DNA of 64,000 nt, from the NCBI RefSeq assembly GCF_001618425.1, contig NZ_BDCU01000029.1:248001-312000 (forward strand). The letters are read 5' to 3'. The notes under the pieces are model-generated. The model searched no databases, was not told the origin of the DNA, and was given only the letters and a program-made list of their open reading frames with translations. Both the position numbers and the translations under genes were made by a program. This DNA is from Nocardia fusca NBRC 14340 (GTDB lineage Bacteria; Actinomycetota; Actinomycetes; Mycobacteriales; Mycobacteriaceae). Shown piece by piece: positions 32,497 through 40,948 of the stretch; the first letter of the stretch is position 1; each line of letters starts with the position of its first letter.

Positions 32497-32517
32497 ACCA
32501 TCCACGGCGTTTATGGT
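32497..32517. promoter_or_regulatory. LysR-type T-N11-A operator
   Basis: ACCAT (32497-32501), eleven bases, ATGGT (32513-32517): a palindromic T-N11-A box, the recognition pattern of LysR regulators. It ends eight bases before the LysR start and lies between the two divergent genes, as expected for autoregulation plus control of the opposite operon. Confidence 0.65.
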
Positions 32518-32524
32518 TCGAGGT

Positions 32525-33445
32525 ATGACTGCCGGCTCGCTGCGGAATCTGGATCTGAACCTGTTGACGACGCTCGACGCGCTGCTCACCGAACGCAATG
32601 TCACCCGGGCCGCCGAGCACCTGGGCCTGAGCCAGCCCGCGGTGTCGGCCGCGCTGCGCCGGCTGCGCCGCCATTTCCACGACGAACTACTTCATCGCAG
32701 CGGTAACCGATACGAACTCACCCCCTTGGCCGAACAACTCCGGGAGCCGGCCGCCGCCGCGCTCGTCGGGATCGCGCGGGTTTTCGACGCCGGCCCCGTG
32801 TTCGACCCCGCCGGATCCAGCCGGGAATTCACCGTACTGGTCTCCGACTACGCGGCGACGGTGTTCTGCGATCAACTCGCGACCGCCCTCGCCGAACGAG
32901 CCCCGGGCGTGCGGTTACGCCTGGATCAGCAGACCGGAGCCCATATCGACCAGGCCCCCGAATCGCTGCGCACCGCCGACGGCACCTTCCTGCCGCACGG
33001 CTTCCTGTCCGATATGCCGTCCCTCGATGTGTTCACCGACAGCTGGGTGCTCATCGTGTCGGCCGACAACACCGAGGTTGGTGACACGATCACGCTCGAA
33101 CAACTCGCCGAGCTCCCCTGGGTGGTCACCTATCACGCACCGACCGCCTTCACCCCCGCCGCCCGGCAGCTGCGGATGATCGGTATCGAACCCGATATCC
33201 GGGTGGTGGTGCAAAGTTTCCTCGCGGTGCCCTTCATGGTCACCGGCACCCGATGCGTCGCACTACTGCAACGCCGCCTCGCCGACCGGCTGGCCGCCGC
33301 CGCGAACGTCCGGGTCCTCCCCTGTCCCTGGGAAGTCGTACCACTGGTGGAGGCGTTCTGGTGGCATCCCACCCACCGCGCCGACCCCGCCCACCAGTGG
33401 TTACGTACGGTGCTGGCCGAGGTGAGCGCCGAGGTGTCGCGCTGA
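32525..33445 (+). CDS. LysR-family transcriptional regulator
   Basis: A 306-residue LysR regulator. The winged helix-turn-helix is at about 5-65 (LDLNLLTTLDALLTERNVTR, then LSQPAVSAALRRLRRHF), like the NodD/LinR/NahR subgroup that senses aromatic compounds. The effector-binding domain starts near 95 (FTVLVSDYAATVF). The ATG at 32525 is preceded by GAGGT. The divergent targets are the cyclase gene and the two damaged genes before it, so part of its regulon has been lost. Confidence 0.92.
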   Translation: MTAGSLRNLDLNLLTTLDALLTERNVTRAAEHLGLSQPAVSAALRRLRRHFHDELLHRSGNRYELTPLAEQLREPAAAALVGIARVFDAGPVFDPAGSSREFTVLVSDYAATVFCDQLATALAERAPGVRLRLDQQTGAHIDQAPESLRTADGTFLPHGFLSDMPSLDVFTDSWVLIVSADNTEVGDTITLEQLAELPWVVTYHAPTAFTPAARQLRMIGIEPDIRVVVQSFLAVPFMVTGTRCVALLQRRLADRLAAAANVRVLPCPWEVVPLVEAFWWHPTHRADPAHQWLRTVLAEVSAEVSR

Positions 33446-33466
33446 CCGGATCGCCCGAACAGCGCC

Positions 33467-33503
33467 GCGCTCCACCGCCCGCATCGTCCGGGCGGTGGAG
33501 CGC
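33467..33503. terminator. Strong bidirectional hairpin terminator between lysR-like and gentisate genes
   Basis: Two perfect 15-base arms, GCGCTCCACCGCCCG (33467-33481) and CGGGCGGTGGAGCGC (33489-33503), with a 7-base loop. It lies between convergent genes, 22 bases after the LysR stop; a short AGTTGTT follows on the plus strand. Confidence 0.8.
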
Positions 33504-33566
33504 AGTTGTTCGGTATGGGACGGCCGGAGCGTTCGGCCCGGATTGTCGGGCCGAATGCTCCGATAC

Positions 33567-34637
33567 TCACCGGGGCCGGTGGTACTGCAACTTTTCCACC
33601 ACCGGCGCGTCGGAAAAGCGGAACAGGTCCAATTCCGTCTCGGCGTCGAGGGACCAGGGCACCCACGACGGGACGACGAAGAGATCGCCCGTGGTCAGCG
33701 TCCTTTCCTCGGTGCCCAGGGTCACGCGGCCGTCACCCTGGAACACCTGCCAGATCGAAGAACCGACTTCGCGGCGCGGCGCGGTGGCGGCCCCGGCGCG
33801 CAGCCGGTGGAATTCGCAGCGGATGGTCGGCAGGACATCGCCGCCGGTGGTGGGGTTCGTGTATTTCACAGCCGCATGACCGGGTTCGACGGTCGCCGCA
33901 TGCCCCGCCTGCTCCAGCAGTAACTGTTCGGCGAGGGCGCGGTCGGTGTGCTCCCAGCGGTAGGCGGCGATCGGGGTCGAACCGGTGGGGGTCCGCGCCG
34001 AGAGCGGGGTGAGCCCGGGGTGCGCCCACAAACGCTCGGACCGCGAGATCGGCGGTGTGCTGGTATCGGTCACCGTTTCCGGACCGAACTCGAAGAACCC
34101 GAAATCGAGATCATGGGCGAGCGGGACATCGAGGCCGTCGATCCAGGCCATCGGCTCGTCGGTTTCGTTGTGGTGGCCGTGGAAGCACCAGCCCGGGGTC
34201 ATCAGCAGATCACCGCGCCGCATCGCGACCGGGTCACCGTCGACGACGGTCCACACCCCCTCGCCCTCGATCACGAAACGGAAAGCGTTCTGGGCGTGGC
34301 GATGTTCCGGCGCGGTCTCGCGCGGCCCGAGCCATTGGATCGCGCACCACAGCGTCGGGGTGGCGTACGCGGTGGGAGCCAGGCCGGGGTTGGCCAATCC
34401 GATCGCCCGGCGTTCGCCGCCGCGCCCCACGGGCACCAAGTCGCCCGAGCGCCGGGCGATATCGAGCAGCTCCGACCATTTCCACACATGCGGTACGGCG
34501 GCGGGGGCCGGGGCCGCGGGCATCAGATCGGTGGTCTGGGTCCACAGCGGTGCTGTCGAGTTTCGCGCGAAATCGGCGTAGAGGCGGTCCAGTTCGGCAG
34601 TCGGTTCTTCGGTGGTGGTGATGTTCTCGCTGGTCAC
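33567..34637 (-). CDS. Gentisate 1,2-dioxygenase-like bicupin protein
   Basis: A 356-residue bicupin. The first cupin carries the Fe(II) ligands His112 and His114 (PEHRHAQNAF) and His153/His155 region (CFHGHHNE). The second cupin is from about 235 to 345. Length and motifs fit gentisate 1,2-dioxygenase, which opens gentisate with O2 to maleylpyruvate. 1-Hydroxy-2-naphthoate dioxygenase is a close alternative. The GTG at 34637 has GAGGA upstream. It is the last gene of the operon 38187 to 33567, after the transporter by 44 bases. Confidence 0.9.
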   Translation of the reverse strand: MTSENITTTEEPTAELDRLYADFARNSTAPLWTQTTDLMPAAPAPAAVPHVWKWSELLDIARRSGDLVPVGRGGERRAIGLANPGLAPTAYATPTLWCAIQWLGPRETAPEHRHAQNAFRFVIEGEGVWTVVDGDPVAMRRGDLLMTPGWCFHGHHNETDEPMAWIDGLDVPLAHDLDFGFFEFGPETVTDTSTPPISRSERLWAHPGLTPLSARTPTGSTPIAAYRWEHTDRALAEQLLLEQAGHAATVEPGHAAVKYTNPTTGGDVLPTIRCEFHRLRAGAATAPRREVGSSIWQVFQGDGRVTLGTEERTLTTGDLFVVPSWVPWSLDAETELDLFRFSDAPVVEKLQYHRPR

Positions 34638-34681
34638 GAATATTCCTCGGCAAACGGGATGGGAAGGGTTCGGCAGGCCGG

Positions 34682-36046
34682 TCAGTGCACGACGACCGAG
34701 GCGCCCGGATCGGGCTCCGGTTCGGTGCTGCCGCGGTGTTCCGCGAGCACCGGCCGGCGGGTGCGCATGGCGTAGATCGCGACAGCGCCGGCCAGCATCG
34801 GCAGCACGAACAGGAAGTAGATACCGCGCGGCGCCCAGTCGAGGTCGAGGAGCGCGCCGGCGAGTATCGGCGACAGGATCGCGCCCACGCGGCCGAGACC
34901 GATGATCAGGCCGACCGCCGTCGCCCGGACCGACGACCCGTAGTACATGGGCCCGATCGAGAACATGCCGGCCATGACCGCGCTGGTGGTCAGGCCGAGC
35001 AGGGCGGCGGTCGCGAAGGCCGCGTTCAGCGATTCCACCGAGACCGCGTACAGCCCGAAGGCGGCGCCCGCCAGAACGAACAGCGCGGTGAGGGTCCGCC
35101 GGACACCGAACCGGCCGGCCAGCGGTCCGAAGATCAGCGCACCGGCGATTCCGCCCGCACTGAACAGCACGCCGGCCTGCACACCGTCGGCGTCGGTGAA
35201 GCCGCTGCTGGTGACGAGTTTCGGGGTCCACGAGTTGGCGAAGTAGAAACCCGCCATGAGCACGAAGAAGCTGAATCCCAGCAGCAGGGTCGTGACCGGA
35301 TTGGCGCCGGCGGAAAGCTCTCGCCACCGTCCGGCGGAGCCCTGGGCGCGCTCAGGTGCGGGCGGCAGGGTGCCGAGTTCCGGCTGCCCCAGCCGGACCA
35401 GGACGGCATTGGCCCGTTCGAGCGCCTTCGCGGGACGCCGGGTGAGCAGATAGTCGAGTGATTCCGGCAGTACCGCCACCGCGACCAAGGCCGTCACCAG
35501 GGTCGCCGCGGCGCCGAACAGGAACACCGCTCGCCAATCGAACTGCACCAGCAGCACACCCGCGATGATCCCGCCGACCGTACCGCCGATCGGCTGACCG
35601 GCCGTGTAGACGCTGATCGCGGTCGACCGGGAGCGGGCCGAGGAGTATTCGGCCACCATGACATTCAGGCAGGCCTGCAGTGTGCCGATCGCCAGGCCGG
35701 TGAGCACCCGGACGACGAGCAGCATCCCGAAACCCGTCGCCACCGCGGACAACGCCATCCCGGCCGCGACCACGAACGCGCACACCACGATGGTCCGCCG
35801 GCGGCCGACGATATCGGCGACCTGCGAGATCACGATCGACCCCACCGCCATACCGATCAGGGCGGCACTGAGGAGCGCGCCCAGCTGCGAACCGGACAGC
35901 TCCCATTCGTCGGAGATATGCGAGGCGCTGAACGCCAGCGCCAGCACATCGAATCCGTCGAGCATGTTCAGCAGCACGCACACCGCGACCACGGCATACT
36001 GCACCGGCCGCATCGGCGACGATTCGATCCGAGCCTTGATATCCAT
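34682..36046 (-). CDS. AAHS-family MFS transporter for aromatic acids
   Basis: A 454-residue twelve-helix major facilitator. The first helix carries NMLDGFDVLALAF, the DGxD-type signature of the aromatic acid:H+ symporters (PcaK/BenK/GenK), and the loop 2-3 motif VADIVGRRRT is present. In this operon the probable substrate is 3-hydroxybenzoate or gentisate. The ATG at 36046 lies four bases after the stop of the FAH gene. Uptake of the acid would be proton-coupled across the inner membrane. Confidence 0.93.
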   Translation of the reverse strand: MDIKARIESSPMRPVQYAVVAVCVLLNMLDGFDVLALAFSASHISDEWELSGSQLGALLSAALIGMAVGSIVISQVADIVGRRRTIVVCAFVVAAGMALSAVATGFGMLLVVRVLTGLAIGTLQACLNVMVAEYSSARSRSTAISVYTAGQPIGGTVGGIIAGVLLVQFDWRAVFLFGAAATLVTALVAVAVLPESLDYLLTRRPAKALERANAVLVRLGQPELGTLPPAPERAQGSAGRWRELSAGANPVTTLLLGFSFFVLMAGFYFANSWTPKLVTSSGFTDADGVQAGVLFSAGGIAGALIFGPLAGRFGVRRTLTALFVLAGAAFGLYAVSVESLNAAFATAALLGLTTSAVMAGMFSIGPMYYGSSVRATAVGLIIGLGRVGAILSPILAGALLDLDWAPRGIYFLFVLPMLAGAVAIYAMRTRRPVLAEHRGSTEPEPDPGASVVVH

Positions 36047-36050
36047 GGCC

Positions 36051-36935
36051 CTATCCCCTTGCCATGCGCACGTCGTGCCGGGCGCCGGGCCGATCGGCGT
36101 AGGCGATGGCGTCCCGCCCGGTGACCCCGACCTCCAGAGTCCCGATACCGCCGATCTCCAGGCGGATCCGTGCGCCGTCGTACAGCGGGCCCACACCGGC
36201 GGGTGTGCCGGTGGCGATGATGTCGCCGGGATGCAGCGTCATCACCGAACTGCTGTAGGCGATGAGCTCGGCGACCGAGAAGATAAGCTCGGCGGTATCG
36301 GTCTGCTGGCGCAGCTCGTCGCCGACCCAGCAGCGCAGCGGCAGGTTATCGGGATCGCCGATTTCGTCCGCGGTCACGATCCACGGCCCCAGCGGAGTGA
36401 AGGTGTCGAACGATTTGCGGGTCGAACGGTCCTCGGTGGAGCGCACGGTGATATCGAGCACCCCGGTGTAACCGAAGACGTGGTCGAGCGCGTCGTCGAC
36501 GCTCACGTTCCGGGCCGTACGGCCGATGACGATCGCGAGCTCGCCTTCCTGGTCGGTCCGCATATCGCGGTACGGGAGCACGACCTGCTCCCCCGGGCCG
36601 ATCACCGAGGAATTGGCCTTGAGGAAGACCCCGTATTCGGCGATGGTCTTCTGCTCGTGCATCTCGACCTTGTGATCGAGGTAGTTCACCGGCGCCGCCA
36701 CGATTTTGCCCGGACGCGAGATCGGCGCCCGCAGCGCGGCGCCGTCCAGCGGTTCGGCGGGGCATGTGGACAGGTCGATGCCGGCGAGGTCCGCCGCGCG
36801 ACCGCCCTGTTCGAGCCACGGCAGCCAAGGTCCGCCGTAGGGGCCGGGTGAGCTGGGCAGGTGCGCGGTGACGTCGTAGACGTCGGTACCGGAGACGACG
36901 GCGGCGCGACCGCCGTCGAGAACTGCGAGACGCAT
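36051..36935 (-). CDS. Fumarylacetoacetate-hydrolase-family protein, probable fumarylpyruvate hydrolase
   Basis: A 294-residue FAH-fold protein. It has the metal-site segment QEGELAIVIG, the upstream PVNYLDHKVEM, and the C-terminal LHPGDIIATGTPAGVG, all hallmarks of the family. In gentisate pathways this enzyme splits fumarylpyruvate (or maleylpyruvate) to pyruvate and a dicarboxylic acid. The context of a gentisate dioxygenase supports that role. It starts 34 bases after the monooxygenase gene. No maleylpyruvate isomerase gene accompanies it. Confidence 0.9.
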   Translation of the reverse strand: MRLAVLDGGRAAVVSGTDVYDVTAHLPSSPGPYGGPWLPWLEQGGRAADLAGIDLSTCPAEPLDGAALRAPISRPGKIVAAPVNYLDHKVEMHEQKTIAEYGVFLKANSSVIGPGEQVVLPYRDMRTDQEGELAIVIGRTARNVSVDDALDHVFGYTGVLDITVRSTEDRSTRKSFDTFTPLGPWIVTADEIGDPDNLPLRCWVGDELRQQTDTAELIFSVAELIAYSSSVMTLHPGDIIATGTPAGVGPLYDGARIRLEIGGIGTLEVGVTGRDAIAYADRPGARHDVRMARG

Positions 36936-36969
36936 GGATGAAAAGCTTTCTCTGAAAAAGTGTTCGGGC

Positions 36970-38187
36970 TCAGGAGTGGACCGGTTCGGGTACCGGGTCG
37001 AAGAGGGGGCCGCGGTAAACCCAATCCGCGTGGTCGTAGAGGTCGGCGGTGTCGAGCCGGTTGAGCAGTGCGTTGCGGACATCGCGGTGCACACCGCGGG
37101 CGTGGCAGATCTCGCCGAACATGCGCGCCTTGGTCTGCACCTCGGCCGTGCGCGGAATCCTGGCTTCGGTGAATCGGCGGATCACCTCCGGCCATTCGAT
37201 ATCGCCGGCGCCGCCCCGGAGCAGCGTTTCGAGGGTGTTCGCATCCTCGAGCGCCTGGCAGCAGCCCTGGGCCAGGTACTGCAGCATCGGATGGGCCGCG
37301 TCACCGGTCAGGACCAGGCGGTCGTGACCCCAGTCGTCGGCCGGCAACCGGTCGTAGAGCGGCCACCGGCGTTGTTTACCGATATGCGCGATCGCGGCCC
37401 ACACCTGCGGATGACACTGCGCGAAGGCCGCGTCGAGTTCGTCGACCCCGCCGAACTCCGCCTCGCCGCGCAGAAAGCCCGGCGATTCGAAGACCGCGAC
37501 CTGGTTGAGCATCTCCCCGGACCGCAGCCGGTACTGCACCAGATGGCAGCCGGGGCCGGCCCAGACCAGCACATCGTCGAGTTCGCGATCACCCGCGGGC
37601 ACCTCGTCGACGGGGACGGTGCCGCGGTAGGCGACGTACCCGGACGGCTGGAGTTCGTCCCCGACAATGGCCTGCCGCAGGACAGAATGCAGACCGTCGG
37701 CGCCGATCGTGGCCGCCGCGGCGAAGGTCCGGCCGTCGGCGGCATGGGCAACCGTCCCGCTCTCGGTGGTGTCGACCCGTTCGATCCGCACATCGGTCAG
37801 CAGTTCGACGCCCGCTCGACGGCACGCTTCCAGCAGAATCGCGTGCAGATCGGTCCGGTGGATCACCACGTACGGGGTGCGGTAGCGGGTGCGGAACTCG
37901 GCGCCCAGCGGGAGCCGGGCGATCTCCGCACCGGAGATCGCGTCCCGCATAGCGATATTGTTCGGCACCACGCCGGCCGCCCGCACCTGGTCCAGCAGCC
38001 CCCACGAATCCAGGATCCGGGTGGCGTTCGGGCCGAGCTGCAGACCCGCGCCGATCTCCCCGAACTCGCCGGCCTGCTCGACTACCACGACTTTCCGGCC
38101 TGCCCGCACGAGGCCGAGTGCGGTGGCAAGACCGCCGATGCCTCCACCGACCACCAGGACACCGTTATCCAGGTCACACTCAATCAT
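36970..38187 (-). CDS. FAD-dependent aromatic hydroxylase, 3-hydroxybenzoate 6-hydroxylase-like
   Basis: A 405-residue class A flavoprotein monooxygenase. The FAD fingerprint GGGIGG is at 14-19, the central ATIGADG is the DG motif, and LTGDAAHPMLQYLAQG is the GD motif. The pattern matches 3-hydroxybenzoate 6-hydroxylase and salicylate-hydroxylase-like enzymes, which use NAD(P)H and O2. With the downstream gentisate enzymes, 3-hydroxybenzoate to gentisate is the best reading; salicylate 5-hydroxylation is less likely for this class. It is the first gene of the operon and faces the IclR gene across 48 bases. Confidence 0.9.
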   Translation of the reverse strand: MIECDLDNGVLVVGGGIGGLATALGLVRAGRKVVVVEQAGEFGEIGAGLQLGPNATRILDSWGLLDQVRAAGVVPNNIAMRDAISGAEIARLPLGAEFRTRYRTPYVVIHRTDLHAILLEACRRAGVELLTDVRIERVDTTESGTVAHAADGRTFAAAATIGADGLHSVLRQAIVGDELQPSGYVAYRGTVPVDEVPAGDRELDDVLVWAGPGCHLVQYRLRSGEMLNQVAVFESPGFLRGEAEFGGVDELDAAFAQCHPQVWAAIAHIGKQRRWPLYDRLPADDWGHDRLVLTGDAAHPMLQYLAQGCCQALEDANTLETLLRGGAGDIEWPEVIRRFTEARIPRTAEVQTKARMFGEICHARGVHRDVRNALLNRLDTADLYDHADWVYRGPLFDPVPEPVHS

Positions 38188-38218
38188 GCGAGAAAGCTAA
38201 AGCGCATCGCCCGATGGA

Positions 38219-38233
38219 CGGAATAAGATTCCG
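38219..38233. promoter_or_regulatory. Probable IclR operator
   Basis: CGGAAT-AAG-ATTCCG is a perfect 6-bp-arm inverted repeat ending two bases before the IclR start codon, in the 48-base gap to the divergent gentisate operon. GGAAT/ATTCC half-sites are typical of IclR regulators. Confidence 0.65.
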
Positions 38234-38235
38234 CT

Positions 38236-39042
38236 ATGCGCAACCCGCCATTGCCCGAACGTCCGTCCAGTGCGGTGGGCTCGCTCGACCGCGGACTCCG
38301 CCTGCTGCAACTGCTGCGCGATTACGGCAGCCTGCGGGTGATGGACGCCGCGGCCGATCTGGACATCTCCCGCTCCAGCGCCCACCGGCTGCTGCAAACC
38401 CTCGCCTACCGCGGCTTCGCCGTACAGGACGAATCCCACGTCTACTTCCCCGGCCCCTCGCTCGACGCCGCCCCGGCCCGGCTCGCCTGGACCAAGACCT
38501 TCCGCGCCCTCTGCCAGCCACATCTCGAGGTGCTGTCCCGGCGCAGCGGCGAATCGGCGAACCTGATGGTCCGGGTCCGCGACACCGTCCGGTTCCTCGG
38601 TACCGTCCGCGCCCAGTCCGTGTACGCCACCAACGATCGCGACGGCGTGGTGATGCCGGCGCACCGGGCGTCGGGCGGAAAGGCCTTGCTGGCGACCCTG
38701 CCCGAGGAAGAACTACGCCAGCTGTACCGCCGCTCGGGCCCGGGCGGCAACCCCGGCCTCGACGAGGACGAATTCCGTTCCCTGACGAAATCTCTCGCGC
38801 AAGTGTCGGCGCGCGGGTTCGCCGTCAACTTCGAGGAGACCGAACGCGGCGTCGCGGCCGTCGGGGTCGCGATCAACGACCGCGCCGGTCACGCCGTCGG
38901 TGCGGTGTCGCTGTCCAGCCATGCCGCCCGCTTCACCGGCCTGGTCGACCGGACCTTCATACCGTTGTTGCTCGACACCAGAACCCAGATCGAAAAAGAC
39001 CTGATGATCATCGACCTGGATATCCGGGATCATTCGAAATAG
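38236..39042 (+). CDS. IclR-family transcriptional regulator
   Basis: A 268-residue IclR regulator. The N-terminal winged helix (about 12-75) has VGSLDRGLRLLQLLRDYGSL and SRSSAHRLLQTLAYRGF. The effector domain from about 85 has the ASGGKALLATLPEEEL and GVAINDRAGHAVGAVSLS signatures. It is divergent from the gentisate operon and very probably controls it, responding to 3-hydroxybenzoate or gentisate. The operator-like repeat touches its start, so it may also repress itself. Confidence 0.93.
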   Translation: MRNPPLPERPSSAVGSLDRGLRLLQLLRDYGSLRVMDAAADLDISRSSAHRLLQTLAYRGFAVQDESHVYFPGPSLDAAPARLAWTKTFRALCQPHLEVLSRRSGESANLMVRVRDTVRFLGTVRAQSVYATNDRDGVVMPAHRASGGKALLATLPEEELRQLYRRSGPGGNPGLDEDEFRSLTKSLAQVSARGFAVNFEETERGVAAVGVAINDRAGHAVGAVSLSSHAARFTGLVDRTFIPLLLDTRTQIEKDLMIIDLDIRDHSK

Positions 39043-39071
39043 CCGGTTGCCGATTCCCGGCCGGTGCGGAC

Positions 39072-39096
39072 CTGCCCGGTCGCGAAACGCGGGCAG
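39072..39096. terminator. Hairpin terminator between convergent IclR and aldehyde dehydrogenase genes
   Basis: CTGCCCG (39072-39078) and CGGGCAG (39090-39096) form a 7-bp stem with an 11-base loop, 30 bases after the IclR stop. No T-tract follows, so confidence is moderate. Confidence 0.5.
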
Positions 39097-39126
39097 CAGC
39101 GCCGGTCGTGACTTCGCTTACCGGAC

Positions 39127-40575
39127 TCATCCGCCGAGTCCGGAGATCGACTGCGTTTCCAGATACTCCGCCAGCCCTTCACGGCCGAATTCCCGGCCGA
39201 TTCCGCTGGCCTTCATACCTCCGAACGGTGCGTGCGGATCCATGCTGTAGGCCTGATTGATACCGAAGGTGCCGGCGCGGATCCGGCCGGCGACCGCGCG
39301 CCCGCGGTCGGTATCCGGTGTCCACACCGAGCCGGACAGCCCGTAGGCGGTATCGTCGGCGAGTCGTACCGCGTCGTCGATATCGGTGTACTGCAGCACC
39401 GTCAGGACCGGACCGAAAATCTCCTCCTGAGCGATACTCATGGTGGAGTCGACATCGGCGAACAGAGTCGGCCGCACATACCAGCCCCTGTCCATACCTG
39501 CCGGCGGGCCCGCTCCGCCGGTGACGACACGTGCACCCTCACCGATCCCCTGCTCGATGTACCCGCGCACCCGCTCGCGCTGCCGGACGGAAACCATCGG
39601 GCCGATGCGCGTGTCCTCGTCGAACGGGTCTCCCACCGCCAGCCCGTCGACCATGGCCACCAACGCGTCCACGAATTCCGGCGCGCGGCGGCGTGGTACC
39701 AGGATCCGTGTCTGTGCGACGCAGGCCTGGCCGCTGTTCATCAGTCCGGCCACCTGCACACCGGCGGCGACAGCGGCCGGGTCGGCGTCGTCGAGGACCA
39801 CGGCCGCCGATTTGCCGCCGAGTTCCAGCCCGACGCGTGTGAGCCCGGCGCCGCACGCGGCCGCGACCTGTCGGCCGGCCGCGGTGGACCCGGTGAACGA
39901 GACCTTGTCGATTCCGGGGTGGGTGACGAGATACTCGCCGATCGCACGGTCGCCCGGCAGGATCGACACGACGCCGGGCGGCACCTCGCTCTGCTCGAGC
40001 AGTTCGGCCATGAGGTGGGCGTCCAGCGGTGTCTCGGGTGATGGTTTGATCACGATGGCGCAGCCGGCGAGCAGGGCGGGGACGAGTTTGGCGACGACCA
40101 TGAGCATCGGCATGTTCCAGGGCGTCACCGCCGCGACGACGCCGACGGGGCTACTGCGGACCAGGATGCCGGATCCGTAGTAGCCCGGCCGGGTCTCCTG
40201 CCACGGGTAGGTTTCGGCGAGGTCGGCCAGCGCGCGCATCATCACCCCGGGTAGCCGGGCGTGCGCCGACCGGGAGAAGGTGATCGGCGCACCCATTTCC
40301 GCGGTCACGATCCGGGCTATCTCCTCCACCCGTTCCTCGTAGCGGCGGGCGAGGTCCCGGACGATCCGGATCCGCTCGGCCGGATCGATCCGGGCCCAGG
40401 GCCCTTCGTCGAACGCCCGGCGGGCCGCCGCGACCGCGCGGTCGATATCGGCGGGCGCCGGCGCGGCGACGCGCGCGATGGGTTGTTCGGTATGCGGCGA
40501 GATCACCTCGATGGTCTCGCCGGTACTCGGTGCCGACCATTCGCCGCCGACGAAGAGCTTCGGGTATTCGTGCAC
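39127..40575 (-). CDS. Aldehyde dehydrogenase family protein
   Basis: A 482-residue NAD(P)-dependent aldehyde dehydrogenase with Asn154 (TPWNM), Lys177, Glu251 (LELGG) and nucleophile Cys285 (SGQAC) all present. It is the last gene of the long Rieske-oxygenase operon that starts at 48128. It lies 13 bases after the small dimeric-barrel gene and is convergent with IclR. It likely oxidises an aldehyde formed by one of the oxygenases; the substrate is unknown. It is a different subfamily from the enzyme at 4.8 kb and lacks that one's N-terminal extension. Confidence 0.92.
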   Translation of the reverse strand: MHEYPKLFVGGEWSAPSTGETIEVISPHTEQPIARVAAPAPADIDRAVAAARRAFDEGPWARIDPAERIRIVRDLARRYEERVEEIARIVTAEMGAPITFSRSAHARLPGVMMRALADLAETYPWQETRPGYYGSGILVRSSPVGVVAAVTPWNMPMLMVVAKLVPALLAGCAIVIKPSPETPLDAHLMAELLEQSEVPPGVVSILPGDRAIGEYLVTHPGIDKVSFTGSTAAGRQVAAACGAGLTRVGLELGGKSAAVVLDDADPAAVAAGVQVAGLMNSGQACVAQTRILVPRRRAPEFVDALVAMVDGLAVGDPFDEDTRIGPMVSVRQRERVRGYIEQGIGEGARVVTGGAGPPAGMDRGWYVRPTLFADVDSTMSIAQEEIFGPVLTVLQYTDIDDAVRLADDTAYGLSGSVWTPDTDRGRAVAGRIRAGTFGINQAYSMDPHAPFGGMKASGIGREFGREGLAEYLETQSISGLGG

Positions 40576-40588
40576 GGGTGCTGCTTCC

Positions 40589-40909
40589 CTAGCGGGCGTG
40601 GGTGCTCAGTTCGCGGAGTAGCCGGACTGTGGGCGGCGGATCCGATTGCACCCCGATCGGTTTCGACATCGCCCCCGACCGGGCCCGCGCGCCCATCCGC
40701 GCCTGCACCGCCTCGAGATCGTCGGCTTCGATCTCGTAGAGCGCGATGAAACTGCCGTCCCCGGCGAGGGGTTCGAGCCGGCGGGCCGAGACGATTCCGT
40801 CGATTTCGAGCATCTCGCCGATATGGGTTTCGGTATACCAGCGGTGGTATTCGGCGATGTCCTCCGGCGAGCTGGGCCGGGATTCGACGTAGAGAATTCC
40901 TTTGGGCAT
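40589..40909 (-). CDS. Small dimeric alpha/beta-barrel protein
   Basis: A 106-residue protein of the ferredoxin-like dimeric barrel type (EthD/DUF4286-like). It has the pattern KGILYVESRPSSPEDIAEYH, RWYTETHIGEML and a later ALYEIEADDLEAV strand-helix. Such proteins act as small oxygenases, decarboxylases or auxiliary factors. It lies between the amidohydrolase (39 bases) and the aldehyde dehydrogenase (13 bases). Its family fits better than its function, which I cannot state. Confidence 0.8.
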   Translation of the reverse strand: MPKGILYVESRPSSPEDIAEYHRWYTETHIGEMLEIDGIVSARRLEPLAGDGSFIALYEIEADDLEAVQARMGARARSGAMSKPIGVQSDPPPTVRLLRELSTHAR

Positions 40910-40948
40910 TCGTCTGCTCCTGTAGGTCGAGGATCGGGGCGGGTCGGT

